The translations under genes were made by a program, and so were the position numbers. Positions 1 to 4,833 of a stretch of 6,218 nucleotides of DNA are shown piece after piece. This stretch comes from Candidatus Zipacnadia bacterium (GTDB lineage Bacteria; Armatimonadota; Zipacnadia; Zipacnadales; Zipacnadaceae), in contig JALGTS010000073.1 of NCBI GenBank assembly GCA_029821255.1, positions 1 through 6,218 of the forward strand. Direction: 5' to 3'. Under the pieces are notes generated by a model. It had not been told where the DNA came from. It saw nothing but the letters and a program-made list of their open reading frames with translations, and ran no database searches. The first letter of the stretch is position 1. The number at the start of each line of letters is the position of its first letter.

Positions 1-508
1 GCTTGGCGCCGCAGTCCTCAATGCGGCGTACCTCCCAGCCATCGGGCAGCTCTATAAGGACATAATAATGTGAAGGAATCAGATTAGCTGCAGCAGTTGA
101 GTCGCTACAACTGTAGCCAAAGGCACAGGCTTCACCGAACATAAAGCCTTCCCACGGCCCGTAACTGGTGACCCACGCCACTCCGTCAATATCGGCCTCC
201 TGAACCAGAGCATACTTATATGCCTTGTACTGCCAATCTTCCAGATTGCCATACTCGCCCTTCAGGGCCTTCTGAGCCACTCGCTGAACCGGGTTCGCTG
301 GTAGCTGTTTCCCATCATTATTATCAACATCGTGCTTCCGGCCAGTATCTGCTGTCTCCGACTTCGCAGACGACGCACTATTGTCTTCTCGTCCTGCACA
401 TAGGCCTGTGGTAAGTAAGGCTACCAGTGCCAGCACTAACCAGGCAAACACTGCTCCAGGCAATTTGCCGGGTTCCACCCGACGTTGCCAGTATCTACTG
501 ATACTCAT
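1..508 (-). CDS. Secreted/anchored protein with 3D (double-psi beta-barrel)-like domain, N-terminal part, C-terminus off window
   Basis: The frame is open from the ATG at 506-508 to the left edge, giving 169 residues with no stop. A ribosome binding site AGGAGTGA (513-520) sits 4 bases before the ATG. Residues 5-15 are basic and a hydrophobic segment covers about 18-37, so the N-terminus is a signal peptide or membrane anchor. The sequence around Cys37 (TTGLC) is a poor lipobox, so a lipoprotein is unlikely. A low-complexity polar linker (about 40-75) follows. From about residue 110 the pattern VTSYGP, then C128 and C134, a Ser-Thr-Ala stretch (137-141), a Leu-Ile-Pro, a YYVLIELPDG strand and RRIEDCGAK resembles the 3D/RlpA-like fold, whose conserved Asp region (EDTGG-type) would correspond to EDCGA at 164-168. 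Such domains occur in cell-wall-active or germination proteins. The rest of the barrel, including the usual RIDL motif, lies outside the window. The gene is divergent from tsaD. The CDS is secure; the domain call is a resemblance judged by eye. Confidence 0.7.
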   Translation of the reverse strand, partial: MSISRYWQRRVEPGKLPGAVFAWLVLALVALLTTGLCAGREDNSASSAKSETADTGRKHDVDNNDGKQLPANPVQRVAQKALKGEYGNLEDWQYKAYKYALVQEADIDGVAWVTSYGPWEGFMFGEACAFGYSCSDSTAAANLIPSHYYVLIELPDGWEVRRIEDCGAK

Positions 509-559
509 CGAATCACTCCTGTCGGCAAGGAAACCACCCATTTATACTATCAACCCAGC

Positions 560-594
560 AACGAGGCGGCCGCTCTGTTCGCGGTCGCCTCGTT
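560..594 (+). repeat. GC-rich 14-bp hairpin in the divergent spacer
   Basis: Arms 560-573 and 581-594 pair over 14 positions around a 7-base loop (TCTGTTC). Thirteen are Watson-Crick pairs. The other (569 with 585) is a G-U wobble if the plus strand is transcribed and an A-C mismatch if the minus strand is, which mildly favours plus-strand RNA. There is no T-tract on either side, so it is not a canonical intrinsic terminator. It lies 52 bases upstream of the minus-strand gene start and about 195 bases upstream of tsaD. The remaining divergent spacer (509-789) shows no convincing promoter. It also holds a weaker AT-rich inverted repeat, AAAAATC (737-743) with GATTTTT (754-760), just before the tsaD ribosome binding site. 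Confidence 0.6.
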
Positions 595-789
595 ACTATC
601 TCTCTATGACGGTTTGAACAGGTAAAAAGTTTCCCACTTATTTGCTCTTGCTATCAGTGCCTTGTGTTCATTAGCAACTACGAAAGGGCAGGATGAGGTC
701 AGCTTTGCCGCGAATTACCAACTTGTCGAGTCCAAGAAAAATCCCTTAGAGAAGATTTTTTTCGTTAGAGATAGAGGAGATAGATTTTT

Positions 790-1845
790 ATGAGCCGGCA
801 AATTGGCACCGAAGCCTTGGTCCTGGGCATTGAGACCTCCTGCGATGAGACCAGCGCAGCAGTAGTGCGTGGCGGGCAACAGATTCTCTCAAATGTCGTA
901 GCCACACAGGATGATCTTCATGCCGTCTTTGGCGGAGTAGTGCCAGAGATTGCCTCCCGCCGCCACACCGAGGTTATTACCCTGATCACACACAAAGCCC
1001 TGCACCAAGCTCGGGTTTCACTGACCGAGATTGATCTGGTGGCCGTCACCCAGGGCCCCGGCCTGATCGGCTCACTGCTCGTCGGAGTCAGCGCTGCTAA
1101 GGGCTATGCCGCCACGCTGGGCATCCCTCTGGTGGGAGTCAACCATCTTGAGGCCCACGTTATGTCCAACTTCATCGCACCACCTGGACAACCCCCATCA
1201 GCACAGCAGCTCTTCCCTACCTTGTGTCTGCTGGCCTCCGGTGGGCATACCAGTCTCATTCTGATGCGGCAATTCGGTCACTATCAATCTCTCGGTGAGA
1301 CTCGGGATGATGCTGCCGGAGAGGCTCTCGATAAGGCAGCTCGCCTGTTGGAACTGGGCTACCCGGGCGGCCCAGCTATTGAGAAGGCCGCCGCCCAGGG
1401 TGATCCCCATGCTGTGCCTCTACCGCGGCCTCGTATTGAGGGCAGCTACGACTTCAGTTTCGCCGGTCTCAAGACGGCGCTGGCCCGCCGGCTTCAAGAA
1501 AGACCGCCCAAGACAGTCCAGCAGGTTGCAGATCTGGCCGCCAGTTTCCAGCAGGCTGTGGTGGAGACACTTATCCACAATCTCCAAGCAGCTGCCCAAG
1601 AATACCAAGCTAAGCAATTAATAATGGCGGGGGGCGTCGCCGCCAATCAGCTCCTGCGCCGGAAGCTGGCCGAGGTCGCTCAGCTTCAAGAGATCCCGGT
1701 GGGCTTCCCAGCGCCAGATCTGTGCACAGACAACGCCGCGATGGTCGCCGCCGCCGGCTACTTTCACGCGCAGCGCCAAGGCCCTTGTAGCTTGGACATA
1801 GATGTATTTTCCAGTCTGCCACTGGTACCGTATGGCCAACTTTAG
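790..1845 (+). CDS. tsaD: tRNA N6-adenosine threonylcarbamoyltransferase TsaD (Gcp/Kae1/YgjD family)
   Basis: The 351-residue product has the usual length and motif order of bacterial TsaD, an ASKHA-fold cytosolic enzyme. With TsaB and TsaE it transfers threonylcarbamoyl from the TsaC-made adenylate to A37 of ANN-decoding tRNAs (t6A). Visible motifs are GIETSCDETS (13-22), GGVVPEIASRRH (48-59), the metal-binding pair H119 and H123 in NHLEAH, SGGHT (150-154), a GEALDKAARLLELGYPGGP stretch (177-195), YDFSFAGLKTAL, MAGGVAANQ (279-287) and the metal-ligand region TDNAAM with D314. No key residue is missing. The start is supported by AGGAGA (775-780) 9 bases before the ATG. A TTGTCG (723-728) lies upstream but has no good -10 partner, so no promoter is called. 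tsaB and tsaE are not in the window, and no clear terminator follows the TAG stop. The name rests on strong full-length motif agreement. Confidence 0.97.
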   Translation: MSRQIGTEALVLGIETSCDETSAAVVRGGQQILSNVVATQDDLHAVFGGVVPEIASRRHTEVITLITHKALHQARVSLTEIDLVAVTQGPGLIGSLLVGVSAAKGYAATLGIPLVGVNHLEAHVMSNFIAPPGQPPSAQQLFPTLCLLASGGHTSLILMRQFGHYQSLGETRDDAAGEALDKAARLLELGYPGGPAIEKAAAQGDPHAVPLPRPRIEGSYDFSFAGLKTALARRLQERPPKTVQQVADLAASFQQAVVETLIHNLQAAAQEYQAKQLIMAGGVAANQLLRRKLAEVAQLQEIPVGFPAPDLCTDNAAMVAAAGYFHAQRQGPCSLDIDVFSSLPLVPYGQL

Positions 1846-1911
1846 GGCGGCTATCTTGAACTGGACAACCAACGACAGGCTCCAGATAGACCTACGGTAG
1901 TGGCGTAAAAT

Positions 1912-1972
1912 TGTGGAAAACTCAGTTGATAACAGGTGTATCTTGCTGCTGAATGTGGAAAGATAATCCACT
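1912..1972. promoter_or_regulatory. Cluster of four DnaA-box-like nonamers
   Basis: Compared with TTATCCACA or its complement TGTGGATAA, TGTGGAAAA at 1912-1920 matches 8 of 9. AGTTGATAA (1924-1932), TGTGGAAAG (1954-1962) and, in the other orientation, TAATCCACT (1964-1972) each match 7 of 9. The spacing and wording recall DnaA-box clusters of bacterial origins, and parA/parB, often origin-linked, lie about 3-4 kb away. No box is perfect, no AT-rich unwinding region is obvious, and dnaA, dnaN and gidAB are not in the window. Confidence 0.25.
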
Positions 1973-2047
1973 ACGGACCGCGAGTAACCTTAGTAGGGCC
2001 TTCAAAATTCCCGGAAGAAGCCGAACTAACCAAGGAGAGGGAACATT

Positions 2048-2071
2048 TTGACAGGGAAAAACGTCTATAAT
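2048..2071 (+). promoter_or_regulatory. Promoter-like boxes TTGACA and TATAAT with 12-base spacing
   Basis: Perfect -35 (2048-2053) and -10 (2066-2071) hexamers lie only 12 bases apart, too close for a normal sigma70 promoter (16-18). With 17-base spacing the -10 would be TATTGC (2071-2076), a poor match. If TATAAT acts alone, transcription would start near 2078, 8 bases before the foldable RNA at 2086. That position makes it worth recording despite the spacing. Confidence 0.3.
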
Positions 2072-2085
2072 ATTGCCGCAACCAA

Positions 2086-2182
2086 GTGAGACGCCCAATA
2101 ACCCCCGCACCTGCGGGATAGCCAGGTCATGAGAAGGTTCCACCCTCCCTCCTTCACATGCCGCACCAACTGGGCGTCTCGC
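2086..2182 (+). ncRNA. Candidate structured RNA (three-way junction), family not recognised
   Basis: An outer stem pairs GAGACGCCCA (2088-2097) with TGGGCGTCTC (2171-2180), extended by a T-G wobble and a G-C pair to 2086/2182. The wobble is allowed only in plus-strand RNA. Inside are hairpin 1, CCCGC/GCGGG (2104-2108, 2113-2117) with a 4-base loop, and hairpin 2, CATGAGAAGG/CCTTCACATG (2128-2137, 2151-2160), with one A-A mismatch and a pyrimidine-rich 13-base loop. TGCGG (2112-2116), the 3' arm of hairpin 1, can instead pair perfectly with CCGCA (2161-2165), so two exclusive folds are possible. A T-rich stretch follows at 2184-2192. It does not match SRP RNA, 6S, tRNA, T-box or a riboswitch core I know. 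It could be a free small RNA or a leader for the reductase 160 bases downstream. Confidence 0.35.
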
Positions 2183-2259
2183 CTTCTTATTTGGCTTGGG
2201 CACAGAGAACAGCCATCTCCAATCTCCCCGCTCTCCCGAGCAGAGAGGTAAAATCCATT

Positions 2260-2278
2260 CAGTCACTAATACTGACTG
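2260..2278. repeat. Short inverted repeat abutting a TTGACA hexamer
   Basis: CAGTCA (2260-2265) and TGACTG (2273-2278) are perfect inverted copies around a 7-base spacer, and TTGACA follows at once (2279-2284). The arrangement looks like an operator beside a -35 box about 60 bases before the reductase start. However, no acceptable -10 lies 16-18 bases downstream, so function is unproven. Confidence 0.25.
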
Positions 2279-2341
2279 TTGACACTCTAAACACTCGCCC
2301 GCGTGCGGCGAAAATCACTCGACTGGGAATGATAGCTTGCA

Positions 2342-3334
2342 ATGAGATACCGACCCTTAGGGCAATCAGGAATTGAAGCATCCATTGTAGCATTGGGAGC
2401 ATGGGCAATCGGTGGATGGTATTGGGGGGGAACCGATGAGGCCCAGTCAATAGACGCCATTCATGCAGCCCTTGATGTCGGCATAAACTTCATTGACACC
2501 GCCCCCGCCTATGGACTGGGGCGCTCCGAGACCATTGTCGGGAAAGCCATTGCTGGACGCCGGGATCAAGTAGTAATTGCCACCAAATGTGGCCTGGTCT
2601 GGCACACCGATAAAGGAACACCCCACTTTCAAGAGTACGGCAAGCAACTGTATCGCTACCTGGGTGCCGAGTCAATCCGTTATGAGCTTGAACAGAGCCT
2701 CAGCCGACTTCAGACTGACTACATAGATCTCTACCAAACACACAGGCAGGATCCAACTACTCCCATTGAGGAGACCATGGAGACACTCTTGAAGCTGAAA
2801 GAAGAGGGCAAAATCCGGGCCATTGGCGTCAGCAATGCAACCGTTGCAGAAATGGAACAATACCGTAGCCTGGGCCCCTTAGATAGCGACCAGGAAAGAT
2901 ACAGCCTGCTCGACCGCCACATTGAAGAAGAGCAACTGCCTTACTGCCGGAACCACGGTATTGCGGTACTGGCATACTCACCTCTTGAGCAAGGCCTGCT
3001 AACCGGCAAGGTTACCACTGAGAGGAAATTCGCCGAAGATGACCAACGCACCGACAAGCCCGGCTTTGGTATAGACAGTCGTAGAAGAATAAACACTATG
3101 CTGAAAGAAGACTTCCAGCCTATCGCCGACCATTATGGCTTGAACCTTGCCCAGTTAGCGATCACCTGGACAATCGCTCAGCCTGGCCTGACCCATGCTC
3201 TGGTGGGCGCACGCAATACGCAGCAAGTAACGGAAAATGCCGCCGCCGGCGATGTAATCCTCAGCCCACAACAGAGTGCTGCCATGAATCAAGCCGTCCA
3301 CAAGCACGGTCTTTTCAATCTCACCATTCGCTAA
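2342..3334 (+). CDS. Aldo/keto reductase family oxidoreductase
   Basis: The 330-residue product is a complete NADPH-type aldo/keto reductase, a cytosolic TIM-barrel enzyme reducing aldehydes or ketones. The catalytic tetrad is visible: D52 and Y57 in FIDTAPAYG, K82 in ATKCG and H134 in LYQTHRQD. Other family signatures are IRAIGVSN (158-165), Q184/Y187 in QERYSLLDR, AYSPLEQGLLTGK (211-223) and the C-terminal cofactor-phosphate motif GARNTQQVTEN (289-299). The style is closest to the IolS/YajO-like group, but the substrate cannot be read from sequence. The ATG at 2342 is the only in-frame option, because a TAG lies three codons upstream. No good ribosome binding site precedes it, so initiation may be weak or leaderless. 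It is monocistronic, convergent with rpsE, and followed by a terminator at 3438-3465. Confidence 0.93.
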   Translation: MRYRPLGQSGIEASIVALGAWAIGGWYWGGTDEAQSIDAIHAALDVGINFIDTAPAYGLGRSETIVGKAIAGRRDQVVIATKCGLVWHTDKGTPHFQEYGKQLYRYLGAESIRYELEQSLSRLQTDYIDLYQTHRQDPTTPIEETMETLLKLKEEGKIRAIGVSNATVAEMEQYRSLGPLDSDQERYSLLDRHIEEEQLPYCRNHGIAVLAYSPLEQGLLTGKVTTERKFAEDDQRTDKPGFGIDSRRRINTMLKEDFQPIADHYGLNLAQLAITWTIAQPGLTHALVGARNTQQVTENAAAGDVILSPQQSAAMNQAVHKHGLFNLTIR

Positions 3335-3409
3335 GTCTGCCGGCTGTGGTTAGCTCATTGTAGAATAGGAGGTACGTCACAAAAGCCTTACTCGCCAGGT
3401 GGCCCAAAT

Positions 3410-3429
3410 GACGAGAAAGCTCGCTCGTC
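3410..3429. repeat. Small hairpin in the convergent spacer
   Basis: GACGAG (3410-3415) and CTCGTC (3424-3429) pair over 6 bp around an 8-base loop. It lies just before the terminator at 3438. Read on the minus strand it is followed by ATTTGGG, a weak tail, so it may help end rpsE transcription. Alone it is not a convincing terminator. Confidence 0.35.
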
Positions 3430-3437
3430 TTAATCGC

Positions 3438-3465
3438 AAGCGGGCTTGGTCAGGTGCCCGTTTTT
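3438..3465 (+). terminator. Intrinsic terminator for the aldo/keto reductase
   Basis: AAGCGGGC (3438-3445) pairs with GCCCGTTT (3456-3463) over 8 positions, including one G-U, around a 10-base loop. The run TTTTT (3461-3465) completes it on the plus strand. It lies about 100 bases after the reductase stop. Read on the minus strand the same stem has no T-tract, so the direction is clear. Confidence 0.75.
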
Positions 3466-3495
3466 GCCCACAGCAGCGGATTCTGGCCGCCGGTG

Positions 3496-4215
3496 CTACT
3501 CGTCGTCCTCCCGCGTTTCTTCGTCTTCGTCGCCCGGTTCTATCTCTTCTTCATCCGCAATCTCCGCAACCTCTTCGCTCTCCACTTCCCCCGCAGCTTC
3601 CTGCTCTTCGGTATCGCCGACCTCAGCTATAACCTCTTCGCGCTGCTCCTCCGCAGCCACCTCTTCTCCAGTCTCTTCTTTAGCATAGGGGTTTACGACC
3701 TCGCGGCTCATCATCTCTTCCACAGTCATATCCCGCTGCTCAGCAACCTTGTGGGGGTCTCGCAATTCCGCCAACGCCTTAAAACAAGCCTTGGCACGGT
3801 TCATCACACTGCCGCTACCCAGCGACTTAGTCAGCACATCGCGGATACCACTGATCTCGATCAGTTGCCGGACTGCGCCACCGGCGACGATACCAGTACC
3901 CCGCGAGGCTGGCTTGAGCAGAATAACAGCACCACCAACTTTAGCCTGGGTAACATGAGGAATGGTATATCCATCCAAGGGGATCGCGATCATGTTCTTC
4001 TTCGCTTTACGGATTGCCTTAGCAATCGCCTCCGGAACATTACGGGCTTTGCCCACGCCCAGACCGACGTGACCCCGCTTATCACCAACAGCAACTACCA
4101 CGCGGGTGCTCGATATCCGCCCACCCGCTACGGTCTTGCGAGTGCGGTCAATCCGGATCACCCGATCCTCCAGTTCTTCTGCCTCTAACATCTCACGCTC
4201 TGACACTGTAGCCAA
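3496..4215 (-). CDS. rpsE: 30S ribosomal protein S5 with long acidic C-terminal tail
   Basis: The product is 239 residues, while S5 is usually about 160-170. The N-terminal double-stranded-RNA-binding-like domain spans about 18-85 (RVIRID, VAGGR, VVVAVGDKRGHVGLGVGKA). The C-terminal S5 domain spans about 92-155 (LLKPASRGTGIVAGGAVR, SGIRDVLTKSLGS). S5 helps decoding accuracy and 30S assembly near the mRNA entry. The usual GS(S/T)NPxN is here GSGSVMN (133-139). Residues 178-239 are a tail with 32 Asp/Glu out of 62, not part of ordinary S5. The start is TTG (4213-4215), chosen because ACCTCCT at 4225-4231 (AGGAGGT on the coding strand) sits 9 bases away; GTG at codon 4 is less well placed. The gene has its own promoter and no ribosomal neighbours, whereas rpsE normally lies between rplR and rpmD. 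It could be the sole S5, moved, or a second copy. Confidence 0.93.
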   Translation of the reverse strand: MATVSEREMLEAEELEDRVIRIDRTRKTVAGGRISSTRVVVAVGDKRGHVGLGVGKARNVPEAIAKAIRKAKKNMIAIPLDGYTIPHVTQAKVGGAVILLKPASRGTGIVAGGAVRQLIEISGIRDVLTKSLGSGSVMNRAKACFKALAELRDPHKVAEQRDMTVEEMMSREVVNPYAKEETGEEVAAEEQREEVIAEVGDTEEQEAAGEVESEEVAEIADEEEIEPGDEDEETREDDE

Positions 4216-4231
4216 TACAATCTAACCTCCT

Positions 4232-4259
4232 GAATAAAATAGCCTCCCACTTGGCAGGC
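4232..4259 (-). promoter_or_regulatory. rpsE leader hairpin followed by T-rich stretch
   Basis: On the coding strand GCCTGCC and GGGAGGC (4242-4259) form six pairs and one G-G mismatch around an AAGT loop. TATTTTATT follows, then the ribosome binding site (4225-4231). The predicted transcription start is near 4259, so the hairpin would sit at the very 5' end of the mRNA. It resembles a weak attenuator or a 5'-protecting stem, and could be autogenous control by S5. Which of these applies cannot be told from sequence. Confidence 0.45.
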
Positions 4260-4265
4260 GGGCTT

Positions 4266-4294
4266 ATCTTAGCATATTAGTAAGCACCTGTCAA
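4266..4294 (-). promoter_or_regulatory. Sigma70-type promoter for rpsE
   Basis: On the minus strand a perfect TTGACA (4289-4294) is separated by exactly 17 bases from TAAGAT (4266-4271), which matches 4 of 6 of TATAAT. A TG one base before it gives an extended -10. It points at rpsE with a leader of about 45 bases. This is the best promoter in the window. Confidence 0.8.
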
Positions 4295-4570
4295 CCGGCT
4301 ATTCCGCCTCTTGTCTGAGCAACACCTTGCGGCTTTTTGTCATGTTGCTCTCCCCTACCCCGTTGTCGCTTGGCCAGCACCTTAAAGCAGTGCTGAGCAG
4401 CCGCAAGCACTTGCGCTCTTCAATACCAGGCAACAGTTAATCACAACAGCCTCGCGAGGATTCAGCCAGGCCCTAAGCCCTCGCCGGCTCAATACCATAT
4501 CTCTTTTCCTCTATGGACACACAACGAATATGACAATCAGTGCGGATATCACAGACCTTTTATCGGCTTC

Positions 4571-4618
4571 AACAGTTTGCATAGATAGACGCCATTACTT
4601 GTCTGTAGCGAAACTGTT
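4571..4618. repeat. 48-base two-part hairpin
   Basis: The outer arms AACAGTTTGC (4571-4580) and GCGAAACTGTT (4608-4618) pair over 10 bp with one bulged G. The inner arms ATAGAC (4585-4590) and GTCTGT (4601-4606) add 6 pairs including one T-G, around a 10-base loop. There is no T-tract on either side. The fold is more extended than expected by chance, but its role is unknown. Confidence 0.5.
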
Positions 4619-4658
4619 CACCCATGCTCACTTACACAAGCCCGCAAACCAGAAGTTG

Positions 4659-4674
4659 TAGAACATATGTTCTA
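4659..4674. promoter_or_regulatory. Perfect 16-bp palindrome, SOS-box (LexA) like
   Basis: TAGAACATATGTTCTA is perfectly self-complementary and contains GAAC-N4-GTTC, the LexA site pattern of Gram-positive bacteria. It is nested inside a wider TTGTAG...CTACAA inverted repeat (4656-4684). It lies 160 bases beyond the end of parB and about 445 bases upstream of the rpsE start, with no gene directly beside it. It may be an operator for an unrecognised small transcript, or another dimeric regulator's site. Confidence 0.4.
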
Positions 4675-4806
4675 TACCCTACAAAAAATAATACCCGGTA
4701 CATCGCATCGCTCGGATGTAGACTCTTCGGCGGCTCCAGTGTCGTCCATCGTAGAAACTTGTCGCCTCCTCTGCAGCTCATCACTACAAACTGCGCCCAG
4801 AAATTT

Positions 4807-4833
4807 GCCAACACCCTTTAGAGAATTGTCGGC
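4807..4833 (-). terminator. Possible terminator of parAB
   Basis: Directly after the parB stop, on the coding strand, GCCGACA and TGTTGGC pair over 7 positions (one G-U) around a 13-base loop. The following AAATTTCTG is only weakly U-rich, so termination would be inefficient or Rho-assisted. The position is right, the structure modest. Confidence 0.35.

Larger units (their letters stand above)
1846..2341. other. 496-base intergenic region between tsaD and the aldo/keto reductase
   Basis: No protein frame here looks real: the open frames on both strands lack ribosome binding sites and recognisable sequence. The first part holds an imperfect CTATCT...AGATAG inverted repeat with a long loop and no T-tract, then DnaA-box-like nonamers (1912-1972). 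The middle has TTGACA and TATAAT boxes at unusual spacing, followed by a foldable RNA (2086-2182). The last part has a 6-bp inverted repeat (2260-2278) directly before another TTGACA. A T-rich stretch (2184-2192) follows the foldable RNA. No terminator for tsaD and no clear promoter next to the reductase were found. Confidence 0.6.
4295..4833. other. Non-coding stretch between parB and the rpsE promoter
   Basis: No convincing protein gene is present. From left it holds inverted repeat GAGCAACA/TGTTGCTC (4317-4324, 4343-4350), hairpin CAGCAC/GTGCTG (4375-4395), hairpin CGCAA/TTGCG (4402-4415), a 10-bp palindrome CCTCGCGAGG (4450-4459), a 48-base hairpin (4571-4618), an SOS-box-like palindrome (4659-4674) and a hairpin right after parB (4807-4833). 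Small minus-strand frames exist: 38 codons from ATG 4498 to stop 4382 with GAGGA 8 bases upstream, and 14 codons from ATG 4343 to stop 4299. Neither resembles a known protein. Confidence 0.5.

Noticed and set aside
2130..2150. Minus-strand AGGGTGGAACC resembling the T-box motif
   Set aside because: There is no stem I/specifier layout, no following terminator with T-tract, and the next gene in that direction is tsaD on the opposite strand.
2086..2182. Hammerhead ribozyme or SRP RNA reading of the three-way junction
   Set aside because: The CUGAUGA/GAAA core and the SRP GGAAGG-AGCA apical motif are absent.
1610..2266. Minus-strand open frames over the tsaD end and the following gap
   Set aside because: They have no ribosome binding site and no recognisable sequence, and they overlap tsaD or the foldable RNA.
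3367..3373. AGGAGGT ribosome-binding-like site downstream of the reductase
   Set aside because: No ATG, GTG or TTG lies 5-13 bases after it; the first ATG (3408) is 34 bases away and enters the terminator.
3346..3390. tRNA-like D-arm (TTAGCTCA...) after the reductase
   Set aside because: No acceptor pairing, anticodon arm or GTTCGA T-arm follows.
3399..4188. Long plus-strand open frames opposite rpsE, including one of about 240 codons
   Set aside because: They are antisense to a clear S5 gene, contain low-complexity Ser/Leu runs mirroring the acidic tail codons, and lack ribosome binding sites.
4571..4625. Integron attC reading of the long hairpin
   Set aside because: The flanks do not fit RYYYAAC/GTTRRRY and there is no integrase or cassette.
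4672..4749. 25-codon minus-strand frame after AGGAGG (4765-4770)
   Set aside because: The spacing of 15 bases is too long and the frame ends inside the palindrome; no resemblance to any protein.
4632..4814. 60-codon minus-strand frame starting at GTG 4814
   Set aside because: No ribosome binding site; the frame begins within the post-parB hairpin and overlaps the palindrome, with no recognisable sequence.
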